Source of the DNA: Gammaproteobacteria bacterium
GTDB taxonomy: Bacteria; Pseudomonadota; Gammaproteobacteria; HK1
Direction: 5' to 3'
Length of the DNA: 8,299 bases
NCBI GenBank assembly: GCA_022822245.1
Contig: JAJECB010000526.1
Coordinates: 1-8,299, forward strand
Shown: positions 1-7,216 of the stretch, piece after piece
Numbering within the stretch: the stretch's first letter is position 1
How the letters are laid out: each line of letters opens with the position of its first letter
The notes under the pieces: generated by a model
Seen by the model: only the letters and a program-made list of their open reading frames with translations
Databases searched by the model: none
What the model was told of the DNA's origin: nothing
Position numbers and translations under genes: made by a program

Positions 1-1
1 T

Positions 2-100
2 GCTCCCGTGACCGCCACGGGCCAAGCATGGGCGTACACCTTCGGCCCGTTCAAGTCGATGACAGCCCCAAATGCCCGTTTTATTACAGAAAAACAATAG
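2..100 (+). CDS. C-terminal fragment of an unidentified protein, possibly an RHS/YD-repeat tail
   Basis: An open frame enters from the left edge and runs 32 codons to a TAG at 98-100. The peptide contains GQAWAYTF, then GPFKSMTAPN, and ends ARFITEKQ. The W-x-Y-x-F spacing followed by an (S)-x-T-x-P-N turn resembles one YD repeat of RHS-family surface or toxin-carrier proteins, but one imperfect repeat is weak evidence. The stop is one base from the stop of the convergent hsdS gene, with no terminator between them. The last codons (about 80-100) are markedly AT-rich compared with the rest, so this may be a broken gene end at a recombination junction. The opposite strand is also open here (it reads RAFGAVIDLNGPKVYAHAW), so the coding strand is not certain. 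Confidence 0.25.
   Translation, partial: APVTATGQAWAYTFGPFKSMTAPNARFITEKQ
5..21. other. Small inverted repeat
   Basis: CCCGTG at 5-10 and CACGGG at 16-21 form a 6-bp stem with a 5-nt loop. It lies about 80 nt beyond the end of the minus-strand operon but has no following T-run on either strand. It is not a convincing intrinsic terminator, and it may simply be part of the coding fragment. Confidence 0.2.
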
Positions 101-101
101 C

Positions 102-1421
102 TTATGGGAGTAGAACGAGGGTTTCTTGGGACACTAGTGCACCGATGTATGTCTGATCCCTGGTGCTCAGGACGGGCACGAGGAACGAGCCGATGTCTTC
201 CGGATAGACGCGCCGTTGCAGAATACCCCGCGAGTAGCGGTCGTTCTGCATCTGCCCAAAGATGGAGTTCAGGTAGAGCGCGAGGAAGCCGGGATGGAGA
301 TTGTCTCCGTGGCGCAGAATCGACACGTCGCCACCGACGGCCATCGGCAGGAGTTGGGGCAGGACGACCGCCGCCTCGCCCGGGGGGCCGATGGACGTAT
401 ACACCACGTCGCGTGCCTCGAGGTGGCCGCTGTGCGCCTCATGTACCCGCTGCGTGACGCTTAGGCTCGGGTTTCGCCACCTGATCTCGTGTGGGTCGAT
501 GTCGGAGGTGAGGATGCAAGGAACAGGTGCGTCTTGGGTCCGTTCAGGTGTCGACGAGCGAATGATGTCGCTACGCAACAGTGAGCGCATCTGCATCACC
601 GGGACGCCGAGAGACTCAAGATGGGTCTCAAGCGCAAAGTATCGTGGCAGATAGAATTCGCTGCTCAGGCGATCGGTCAGATTTCGGACACCGACGACGT
701 TCGTCAGCGCCCCGCCCACGCGGAAGTCATCCGTTCGCAGACGTTCATTGAATCGTGAACAGGCTTCAGCGCAGAGCGTTGCGGATTGACTGCGGCAACG
801 CTCTGCCAGTTCGACCTTGGCGCCAATGTAGCATTGGATTCGATGGTCAGGCAAAGCCACCTTTGCCGCACGCGTCTCCTCCACGCCGAGGTATTTGATC
901 AACGTTCCAATTCCCTGTCGCCTCAGTTGGAAACTTCCGAAACGGGAAAGGAAGAACGCCGCAAGGTAGCTGTTCCGAACCTTCTTGCCCCGAACTCTCA
1001 CTCCGACGATGTGCTGGGTGATGTTGCACTCACCCATATAACCGGGAATCCTGCTGAGTGCGCCCAACCGACCAGCCTTGGCCAGAGCGAGGTCTCCGGG
1101 ATCCAGCTTCGAGCGATAGATTTCTTCATGTACTTCGAGTGGAATTCGCGCGAGATCGCGTTCATTGAGAAACAGTTCCCCGATGTTCTGTACACGTAGT
1201 AAAGGGACACCGTCGGGCGTTTCGTAGAGCGACGCCGGCAGCTTCGAACCGAAGGGACCAGTAAACAGCCGGCCCAGCTTGCCCAGTACCACGAGCTTGT
1301 GCCCAGAGCGATCGAGCTGGTCCTCGAGGTCTGAGAATTCCTTCCGGTAGAATTCGGCGGCCAATCGAGACGGACGAAGTCGGCCAGGCTCGACCCAAAC
1401 TGTAGACGGGGCGGCCATCAT
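102..1421 (-). CDS. hsdS: Type I restriction-modification specificity subunit HsdS-like, two TRDs, probably C-terminally truncated
   Basis: This is a DNA-recognition (S) subunit, which in type I systems tethers HsdM (and HsdR) to a bipartite site. Two target-recognition halves are visible. TRD1 spans about 20-195, with GVPLLRVQNIG at 71-81 and the barrel-strand motif DPGDLALAKAGRLG at 107-120. The central helix is at about 195-230. TRD2 spans about 245-420, with EARDVVYTSIGPPGEAAVV at 335-352. The start overlaps the hsdM stop (ATGATGG). AAGGAG at 1426-1431 is 4 nt from the first ATG and 7 nt from the second (1418), so the second Met may be the real start. After TRD1 the chain continues YIGAKVELAERC into a long helix, but after TRD2 the parallel YIGALVSQ is followed only by ETLVLLP and the stop. 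The distal conserved helix that closes the HsdS ring therefore seems missing, and the protein may be impaired. Confidence 0.85.
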   Translation of the reverse strand: MMAAPSTVWVEPGRLRPSRLAAEFYRKEFSDLEDQLDRSGHKLVVLGKLGRLFTGPFGSKLPASLYETPDGVPLLRVQNIGELFLNERDLARIPLEVHEEIYRSKLDPGDLALAKAGRLGALSRIPGYMGECNITQHIVGVRVRGKKVRNSYLAAFFLSRFGSFQLRRQGIGTLIKYLGVEETRAAKVALPDHRIQCYIGAKVELAERCRSQSATLCAEACSRFNERLRTDDFRVGGALTNVVGVRNLTDRLSSEFYLPRYFALETHLESLGVPVMQMRSLLRSDIIRSSTPERTQDAPVPCILTSDIDPHEIRWRNPSLSVTQRVHEAHSGHLEARDVVYTSIGPPGEAAVVLPQLLPMAVGGDVSILRHGDNLHPGFLALYLNSIFGQMQNDRYSRGILQRRVYPEDIGSFLVPVLSTRDQTYIGALVSQETLVLLP

Positions 1422-3418
1422 CGCACTCCTTCCGCAGTCGCAACGTACTCGGAGGAGACCACTACGAGATCGTTCCCACTCGGGTCAGGGACCTCCGTCT
1501 TTCCCTTCTTCAGGTACCCGACGTGCTCAGCCACGGCCATGAAGACGGCTCCCTGCTCTTCCGCAGGATGCCGTTTCTTCTGAACGTAGAGGAAGCTGGT
1601 CTTGGCTCCCGTTCCTGCGATGGAGAAAGTCTCCGTGGGCAGGCTTACAACTGCCCTAACGATCGCCTTTCCCCCAAGGAAGTCGCCGGTCTCCTCGTCC
1701 TTCGTACCCATCAAGTACTCGCGGACGTACGCGTCCCCGGAGTTGCAGAGGATGCCGTCGGGCACCACGATCAGCAGCCGACCCCCCGGTTTGAGAAGTT
1801 GCAAGTTGCGGTCGATGAAGAGCGAAGCGGGATCGGCCTTGGCGAGCTCCTTTCGCTTCGTCCGGTTCCCCGGCGTCCAGGACCATCCGAGCTCGAGGCC
1901 GCGCGTTTCATCACGCATCTTCGCCAGCCCCCGCGGGTCGTCGTACTTGCCCGAACCGAACGGCGGATTCGTGAGGAGGAGATCGAACTTCCCGACGAGG
2001 CGATCGAGGTGGGGGTCGGTCAGCGAGTCATCGACCTTCAGCAACTGGCTGTGATCCTCGCCGTACAGGAGCATGTTGATGCGGGCCTTTTGTATCGAGC
2101 CCCCGGCCTGATCCGCGCCGAAGAGACTGTGCCGCTTCATCCGGGAGAGCCACCGCAGCTTGTCGTCATCCGAGTGGCCCACGTGGCGGTCATCGAGCAC
2201 GCGCCGCTTCACCTCTCGCAATGCGCCTACGAGAAATCGACCGGTGCCGCAGCAGATGTCGCCGCACAGGAAGGCCGGCAGCGCCGCCTCCTCGTCGGTG
2301 TGCGGCTCCCAACGCTCCCGTTGACCGGCGTCTCCGCGTCGCGCCCAGAGATCCGAGTCCGGGATGTCGTGGAATGCCATCCGCGCCATGCATTCGACGA
2401 CCTGGCTCGGCGTGAGGTAGGTGGCGAGTCCTTCGTCGCTCGCGTACTTGCCCCGAAGGAACACGTCGAAAGCCCAGCCGAGCAGATCCTCGTGGATGAG
2501 GTGCGCCCGCATCTCGCGCGCCCTCTCGCCGCTGCCGAGGAGCTCGCGATCCGGTACCGAGAGTCGGATGGGCTTGCCCTCTCGGTCACGCAGATCGAGC
2601 GCCTCGACGGCGAGCGCCAAGACGTCGGGATTCTCGAGCCGCAGGGGCTCGTCATACGAGAAGATTGTGTGCTCCTCACCCGTGATGTCCGTCGCCTTGT
2701 ACTGCGGGAGGTTGTTGATCTCGCGAAAGGCGTCCTTGAGCTGAACGACCGCATCCTTCTGATGTGCACGCACATGCTCGCCTGAACAGACGTCCGCAAA
2801 GCGCTCTCCCTTCGCCGCACCACTGGCGAGCACGTAGCCGGGCAACTTCTCGATGTGAACCTTCAGGAAGAGCAGCTTGCCGAGTTCGTCGATCGCAGCG
2901 TTCGTCGGCTTGACCCCACCGCGCGAATAGATGGCCTCGTGTAGCTGGTCGAACTTGCGCTGGATCGCCCGGAAGTCGCCGCGGTGGTATTCGGCCGAGA
3001 CCGCCTGCACCAAGTGCGTACGGGTCTTGGAGATTGGGCGGGAGGCGGTCTTCCACTCGTCCCGAGCGGGGAGCGCCGAGACCTGGGCGTCCTTCTCGAC
3101 GTCGAAGACGAAGTCATTCTCGCCGTCCGATACCCACGCAAAGCGGAAGGGCTTGCCCTCCCCCGCACCGAGCCCGGCCTTGAACTTGGCGTCGTCCTGT
3201 ACCGACGGCTTCGAAGCATCGCCGGGCTTGCCACTGGCGAAGAGAATGACGGGCTCGCCCTCGTCGAGAGCGACCAGTTCCGCTGTCTCGGCCGTCGATC
3301 CGTCGCCGAGCGGGTCGAAGAGCGCAAAGTCGGCGTCGATCCGCTGATAACCGAGCTGCGAGAGCCTTTCCCTCGCGCCGTCGCGCAACGAATCTCCGGT
3401 GGTCTTCTTCTTGGCCAT
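1418..3418 (-). CDS. hsdM: Type I N6-adenine DNA methyltransferase HsdM with N-terminal HsdR_N-like domain
   Basis: This protein should transfer a methyl group from S-adenosylmethionine to the N6 of adenine at sites chosen by an HsdS partner. The catalytic core is intact: motif I GDICCGTGRFLVGAL at 386-400 binds SAM, and motif IV LLTNPPFGSG at 481-490 holds the catalytic Asn484-Pro-Pro-Phe. The core continues with LKPGGRLLIVVPDGIL at 542-557 and VVSLPTETF at 590-598. A helical HsdM_N-type region covers about 130-350. Residues about 14-117 look like the N-terminal domain of type I/III R proteins, ending in FRFAWVSDGENDFVFDV at 91-107. The usual E-x-K nuclease strand instead reads ILFASGK at 58-64, so this domain is probably a non-cutting fold. 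The start follows the 125-aa gene by 13 nt, with GAGAAG a few bases upstream, and the stop overlaps the next hsdS. At 666 aa it is longer than the usual HsdM of about 500 aa, which the front domain explains. Confidence 0.93.
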   Translation of the reverse strand: MAKKKTTGDSLRDGARERLSQLGYQRIDADFALFDPLGDGSTAETAELVALDEGEPVILFASGKPGDASKPSVQDDAKFKAGLGAGEGKPFRFAWVSDGENDFVFDVEKDAQVSALPARDEWKTASRPISKTRTHLVQAVSAEYHRGDFRAIQRKFDQLHEAIYSRGGVKPTNAAIDELGKLLFLKVHIEKLPGYVLASGAAKGERFADVCSGEHVRAHQKDAVVQLKDAFREINNLPQYKATDITGEEHTIFSYDEPLRLENPDVLALAVEALDLRDREGKPIRLSVPDRELLGSGERAREMRAHLIHEDLLGWAFDVFLRGKYASDEGLATYLTPSQVVECMARMAFHDIPDSDLWARRGDAGQRERWEPHTDEEAALPAFLCGDICCGTGRFLVGALREVKRRVLDDRHVGHSDDDKLRWLSRMKRHSLFGADQAGGSIQKARINMLLYGEDHSQLLKVDDSLTDPHLDRLVGKFDLLLTNPPFGSGKYDDPRGLAKMRDETRGLELGWSWTPGNRTKRKELAKADPASLFIDRNLQLLKPGGRLLIVVPDGILCNSGDAYVREYLMGTKDEETGDFLGGKAIVRAVVSLPTETFSIAGTGAKTSFLYVQKKRHPAEEQGAVFMAVAEHVGYLKKGKTEVPDPSGNDLVVVSSEYVATAEGVR
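1426..1431 (-). promoter_or_regulatory. Ribosome binding site of the distal hsdS
   Basis: AAGGAG on the minus strand lies inside the end of hsdM. Spacing is 4 nt to the first ATG and 7 nt to the second in-frame ATG, which favours initiation at the second (start at 1418) or use of both. Confidence 0.6.
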
Positions 3419-3431
3419 CGGCTTCTTCTCG

Positions 3432-3809
3432 CTACCGTCGCCGGTTGAAGATGTTGGGGCTCACCACGACGAACTGCCTGGTGAGGAGTTCGCGCACCTG
3501 GTGCTCAGGCAGGGCGGTCTCGCTCGCTACCGCGCGGACCGCGCTGACGAACGGGGCTCCCGGGCGACCGTCGAAGAACTTCTCGGCAGCGCTCTGGACA
3601 CGGCGGTCGTCGGTGATCGCCGCGCCTCGTGCGGCCCACGATTCGGCGCCCGCACGCTCCAGTGCCGGGTCGAGCCGCATCAGCAGCAGAGCTCGCTGGG
3701 CTCCACCCGCCTCCGCCAGCTCGGGGATACTTTCCGCGACGCGTTCCGGAGTCGCCGGGCCGCCCGCGATCAGGAAATCGCGGATCTTCTCGGTGATATG
3801 CCCGCTCAT
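3432..3809 (-). CDS. Small helical protein, HTH-like, in an R-M-like operon (unknown function)
   Basis: This is a 125-aa protein that I cannot assign to a named family with certainty. The N-terminus (about 4-35: ITEKIRDFLIAGG, then ATPERVAESIPEL) has the spacing of a winged-helix or HARE-HTH first half. The C-terminus (about 72-125) is a second helical unit, with VRAVASETALPEHQVRELL at 91-109, and ends in a basic FNRRR tail. There is no signal peptide or membrane segment. Its ATG overlaps the stop of the 249-aa gene (ATGA), and hsdM follows after 13 nt, so it is translated with the methylase. A DNA-binding regulator or an accessory subunit of the hsdM complex are both reasonable inferences. 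An HTH gene directly before the methylase is also how I recall MADS loci beginning. Confidence 0.7.
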   Translation of the reverse strand: MSGHITEKIRDFLIAGGPATPERVAESIPELAEAGGAQRALLLMRLDPALERAGAESWAARGAAITDDRRVQSAAEKFFDGRPGAPFVSAVRAVASETALPEHQVRELLTRQFVVVSPNIFNRRR

Positions 3810-4555
3810 GGAACGTCCATCAACGGAAGCTGGAGCTGCACGGCTGCGCCGTCATCGACGATGTTCCGACTTCTCCGACGGATGCCCTTGATGGGCGTGA
3901 GCTGCAGTGCGGGCCAAACCGCGGCAACGCCGTTGATGGCCAGGATGTCGTGCGAATTGATCCAGGCCGAATGAACCACGAGCTTCCGCTCCTTTGGATT
4001 CGCCGCCTCGTCGACGATGCGGCCGAAGAGGGTGCAGAAGTCGCCGGCGCGCCGCGTGACTGTGCTCTTGCTGTACCGGAAGCTCCATCGGCGGAGCACG
4101 CCGGCGACGATGTCGGGCGTGGGGACGCCACCATCGGTGAGACGCATGACCTCCTCGAAGAGCGCACGACCGCGAACCCCTTCGAGAACCACACGGGGAT
4201 CGAACCGGGACCTGACATAGCGCCGGCCAAGGCTCGTCGGACGCACATGGTCTTCCTCGATGAGCCGCGCCCAGCGTGCCGCTTCGAGGTAGTAGTGGAC
4301 ATTGCGCAGGCTCTTGAACCCGATCTTGCGCTGCAACCACGAGAGGTTCTCCTCTCCGAGGACGACCATCTCCACCATGCGGTTGAGCAGCGGGAGCTGC
4401 GTGGCTTGCGGGACGACGTGATCGAGTGCGGACATCCTGCCCCCCGATACGACGGTCAAGCGAGGACCCGACCTGAGTGTTCGAGCAAGCACGTCACGCC
4501 GATCGAGGCGGGCGCGCTCGCCGAGAGAATCCAGGCTGTGCGCCACGGCGTTCAA
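3806..4555 (-). CDS. Double winged-helix-like protein of unknown function
   Basis: This 249-aa protein is probably DNA-binding. The first winged-helix-like unit is at about 55-115: LLNRMVEMVVLGEEN, a recognition-helix-like SLRNVHYYLEAARWARLI at 82-99, and a wing ending PTSLGRRYV. The second unit is at about 126-185, with TPDIVAGVL followed by YSKSTVTRRAGDFCTLFGRI at 161-180, a pattern seen in some winged-helix DUFs near restriction genes (DUF7226-like, from memory). The C-terminus carries a basic IRRRSRN and a hydrophobic tail. The TTG start at 4555 is chosen because GGGAGG lies 7 nt upstream and TTGA overlaps the hsdS stop. Met41 (4435) is an alternative that would remove an unstructured-looking leader. 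No nuclease or methylase motif is visible. Confidence 0.75.
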   Translation of the reverse strand: MNAVAHSLDSLGERARLDRRDVLARTLRSGPRLTVVSGGRMSALDHVVPQATQLPLLNRMVEMVVLGEENLSWLQRKIGFKSLRNVHYYLEAARWARLIEEDHVRPTSLGRRYVRSRFDPRVVLEGVRGRALFEEVMRLTDGGVPTPDIVAGVLRRWSFRYSKSTVTRRAGDFCTLFGRIVDEAANPKERKLVVHSAWINSHDILAINGVAAVWPALQLTPIKGIRRRSRNIVDDGAAVQLQLPLMDVP

Positions 4556-5901
4556 GACAGTGCCTCCCGCATGTAGTCGTCCGCGGCGTCGATGAGCACA
4601 CTTCGAACCAGCAGCGCTTCGCGCCGGCGCTCCATGGCTCGCGTCAATCGATCCTCGAAGTCTTTGCGCCAGACCTGCCCGAGCACCGGAACCAGCAGCT
4701 CGTCGAGGTCACGCTTGTTGATGAAGCGCTGGACGGACCCGGAGGAGAGCAGCCGGAGCTGTTCGCGGACCAGGGGATGCGAGAGCGCGACGGCGAAGAC
4801 CCGGGGCGTCTCGTTGAACCGGAGGGCCGTGAATGTGGCGCTGCCGAGGATGGGCTGTCCGCCCACGTCGAGGCCCTCGTCGACGTAGGCAATCTGGTTG
4901 CCGGAGCCGGTGGTGCACATGAGTACATCGCCGATATCCACGCGCTGTCGCATCCGGGACGACAGCGTCGAGAGAGGCCGGTGCCGGCCGCCTTCGACCA
5001 GGAAGGTCGCGTCGTTCACGTCGTTGGCCTGAATCGCGAAGACCTCGTCCTCGTCACGCAGTCCGCGCTGGCTCGACACGCCCGGCTTTGCCAGTTGAAG
5101 CAGGGGCCGCATGACTGACGATGACACCAGGGACCTGCGGAACTGCCGGCCGCGGTTGAACGGGACGTCCCAACGCTCCGGGAGGGATGAGCGCCGAATT
5201 TCGATAGCGTGGCCGGGAGTGGTGAAATCCGCGACGCGATGGTCGATCTCGGCGTGGATGGCCGCCGCCACGGCTGTGATCTCAGCCCGTGCCTCCGCGG
5301 TGAGTTGGACAGCGTGTTGGTACTGAAGAGCAAGAGCGTCCTGCAGGCTCCGTGTCGGAAGCGGTACGGGTAGTTGCCCGATGTCGGAGAGGCGGAAACG
5401 CGGAAGTGCCGCGACGCGACCGCGATACGCCAGGTCGCGAAGTAGATGGTTGATCGTCGGTGTGCAAAGAACCGCTGCCAGATATTCGGGACGTACCGCC
5501 GGCTGGGGCCGGATGATGCTGATCTCCGACGAAGCAGCGAGCTTCGACGGAACACCCGATGGAACGGCCGCGGCTCGGAAGGGCTCAGCCGCCCGGGTCA
5601 ACAACACGTCGCCCGCACGGAGACCGACCCACTTTCCGGCCGATCCATCAGCATGGCTCATGCTTTCGAGCGACAGCTCGCACGGTCCGATGTTTCTGAG
5701 GCGGATTAGCGGCACGCCCGTCGTGGCGACGGGGAGCCGCGCACCGTCTTGGACGGATTCGATAACGTCGGCCAGACGCACGTTCCGGCGTCGCTCGGCG
5801 TCCACTGTCGCTTGCACCCTCTCGCGGCTGAGGTAGAAAGGTGGATCGAGGCGAGCATGACGCTCGCCGAGATCAGCGCGGGAGAGGGTGGTTACACGCA
5901 T
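4552..5901 (-). CDS. hsdS: HsdS-like specificity subunit with two target-recognition domains
   Basis: This is a sequence-recognition subunit for one of the two HsdM-like proteins in the operon, most simply the one encoded just upstream. TRD1 spans about 15-182: TGVPLIRLRNIG at 61-72, RAGDVLLTRAAEPFRAAAVP at 95-114, and the closing DIGQLPVPLP at 173-182. The first long helix is at about 185-226 (rich in A, E, Q). TRD2 spans about 240-408, with DIGDVLMCTTGSGNQIAYV at 322-340 and RDLDELLVPVLG at 397-408. The second helix, about 411-449, is complete (KDFEDRLTRAMERRREALL). The two-half layout and 449-aa length are normal for HsdS. The ATG overlaps the methylase-like gene by 10 nt and has GGAGG 8 nt upstream, and the stop overlaps the next start. 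The TRDs look unlike those of the distal hsdS, so the target is probably different. Confidence 0.88.
   Translation of the reverse strand: MRVTTLSRADLGERHARLDPPFYLSRERVQATVDAERRRNVRLADVIESVQDGARLPVATTGVPLIRLRNIGPCELSLESMSHADGSAGKWVGLRAGDVLLTRAAEPFRAAAVPSGVPSKLAASSEISIIRPQPAVRPEYLAAVLCTPTINHLLRDLAYRGRVAALPRFRLSDIGQLPVPLPTRSLQDALALQYQHAVQLTAEARAEITAVAAAIHAEIDHRVADFTTPGHAIEIRRSSLPERWDVPFNRGRQFRRSLVSSSVMRPLLQLAKPGVSSQRGLRDEDEVFAIQANDVNDATFLVEGGRHRPLSTLSSRMRQRVDIGDVLMCTTGSGNQIAYVDEGLDVGGQPILGSATFTALRFNETPRVFAVALSHPLVREQLRLLSSGSVQRFINKRDLDELLVPVLGQVWRKDFEDRLTRAMERRREALLVRSVLIDAADDYMREALS
4563..4568 (-). promoter_or_regulatory. Strong ribosome binding site deciding a TTG start
   Basis: GGGAGG on the minus strand sits 7 nt before the TTG at 4555 and inside the end of the upstream hsdS. 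It supports the non-ATG start of the winged-helix protein over the internal ATG at 4435. Confidence 0.65.
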
Positions 5902-7172
5902 TCCGGAAACCTCCGATCGAGGAATGCGCTCAGCTCCGACCTCGCGGCCTCGACGTCCCGCCGAAGGTCGTCGGCCTCCGTGTCAATCATGAGGATGGGG
6001 TAGTCGTCAGTGGTCGGGAGCTTGCGCAAGAGCACGACGGAGCACTTCACGCTGGTACCCGGGAAACATGTTCCCGAGGGTAGGCTGATGACCGCCAGCA
6101 ACCGCGCGTGATCAAGCAGCCACGCGCGAAAGTCTGCATGGCCAGCGCTGGAGAGTGTGCCTTCCGGCAGCACGATCACGAGCAGTCCGCCTTCAACCGT
6201 CGCTGCAAGCGCGTGTTCGACGAATAGCAGCTCCGAAGCGATGCGACGACGCACCTTGTCACCGCGCTTCGCGAGCACGAATTGCCCGGCCTGTGCTCCG
6301 CTGATTGGCAGGCCGAACGGCGGTACGACGACGACACCCTCATACGGTTGGGCGAAGCGGGATTGCAGAAAGTCGGAGTACACGCGCTCGACTTCGGGCA
6401 ATAGCCGCTCAAGCAGCGGATCCAGAACATGTAGCTCACTCGGCAGCACGATGGTTCCTCGCGTCCCTAGCAGGACCCCGACCTCGGCCCCGGCGCCGCC
6501 TGAAACCAACAGCCGACGCTCGCCGAGTCGGCGAACCCGCAGGAGCGGCGCGACGACTTCATTCAAGCCCAGGAATTGCCCTCTGCCCGGAAGAAGTGAC
6601 GAGACGGCGACCACAAGTCGTGTCACTTCGTCGGGGGATGACGGACGAAGCCGGAATCCAGCCAGCAGCGCGAATGCGGTTCGGAACGGTTCCGAGGCGG
6701 TCGCCTTCGTGCCGCCAATCTGATCAAGCGGGACATCGTCGTCGAGGCTGACGCGTTCGGGTCCGCCAACGCCGTTGCCAAAGCACGCAACAAGCTGCGC
6801 GACGCCGATCTGCGCCGCATCACCTCGGGGACCCGCTGACGAGGCGATGAGTTGCCCCCATGCGGCGAGTACTTCCTCTGACGGAAAGTGCTGAGGCGAA
6901 TCGATAGGGAGAGCCCGCGCCGGCGCAAGTGCGGCACCTGTGCGAACGTAGACTGCCGGGTAGCGGCCCCCGTCGATAAGGACGAAGGCGTAGTTCAGCC
7001 CCGCCAGCAGCCCGAAGTAGCGGTCAGAAACGCCGCCGCGCTTCGGGCGAAGAATGACACCACGAGCCTGGTCAAGCGTGAATTCACCCGCCAGCGCGAG
7101 ACGCCCAATAGCCGACTGCGGGGGCTCAGTGACCTCGATTCCCAAGCTGTTCAGATAGGCGTTCGCGTCCAA
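5892..7172 (-). CDS. HsdM-like methyltransferase-fold protein with degenerate catalytic motif
   Basis: This 426-aa protein is related to type I HsdM but is probably not an active methylase. Its C-terminal half follows the 666-aa HsdM step by step. A motif I-like SGGAGAEVGVLL at 224-235 keeps two glycines. Motif IV is VVVPPFGLP at 281-289, with Val283 in place of the catalytic Asn. Next come EGGLLVIVLPEGTL at 327-340, VISLPSGTCFPGTSVK at 361-376 and SVVLLRK. The N-terminal half (1-210) is not recognisable and lacks an obvious HsdM_N helical bundle. Binding of SAM or of HsdS may persist without catalysis. Its overlap with the following hsdS suggests an M/S pair acting as a DNA-binding or regulatory complex. 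The TTG start is the first possible start after an in-frame TGA, and AGGAA lies 6 nt upstream. It is the first gene of the operon. Confidence 0.82.
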   Translation of the reverse strand: MDANAYLNSLGIEVTEPPQSAIGRLALAGEFTLDQARGVILRPKRGGVSDRYFGLLAGLNYAFVLIDGGRYPAVYVRTGAALAPARALPIDSPQHFPSEEVLAAWGQLIASSAGPRGDAAQIGVAQLVACFGNGVGGPERVSLDDDVPLDQIGGTKATASEPFRTAFALLAGFRLRPSSPDEVTRLVVAVSSLLPGRGQFLGLNEVVAPLLRVRRLGERRLLVSGGAGAEVGVLLGTRGTIVLPSELHVLDPLLERLLPEVERVYSDFLQSRFAQPYEGVVVVPPFGLPISGAQAGQFVLAKRGDKVRRRIASELLFVEHALAATVEGGLLVIVLPEGTLSSAGHADFRAWLLDHARLLAVISLPSGTCFPGTSVKCSVVLLRKLPTTDDYPILMIDTEADDLRRDVEAARSELSAFLDRRFPECV

Positions 7173-7178
7173 CCGAAA

Positions 7179-7183
7179 TTCCT
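7179..7183 (-). promoter_or_regulatory. Ribosome binding site of the first operon gene
   Basis: AGGAA on the minus strand lies 6 nt before the TTG start at 7172. An in-frame TGA lies just upstream with no ATG or GTG between, so this TTG is the only plausible 5' start. Confidence 0.6.
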
Positions 7184-7216
7184 GTCACGTACTCGCGCGA
7201 CCATTCATGGGATGCG

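Noticed and set aside
5..21. Hairpin as the terminator of the operon
   Set aside because: The stem is only 6 bp with no T-run after it on either strand, and it lies in a probable coding fragment.
1523..2785. Long plus-strand open frame of 420 codons opposite hsdM
   Set aside because: It is antisense to a clear HsdM with intact motifs. The translation shows no family features and is a by-product of GC-rich codon use.
3950..4576. Plus-strand open frame of 208 codons, and 4477-5118 of 213 codons
   Set aside because: Both lie opposite the winged-helix and hsdS genes, are rich in R/E/H and have no recognisable domain. They are shadows of the minus-strand codons.
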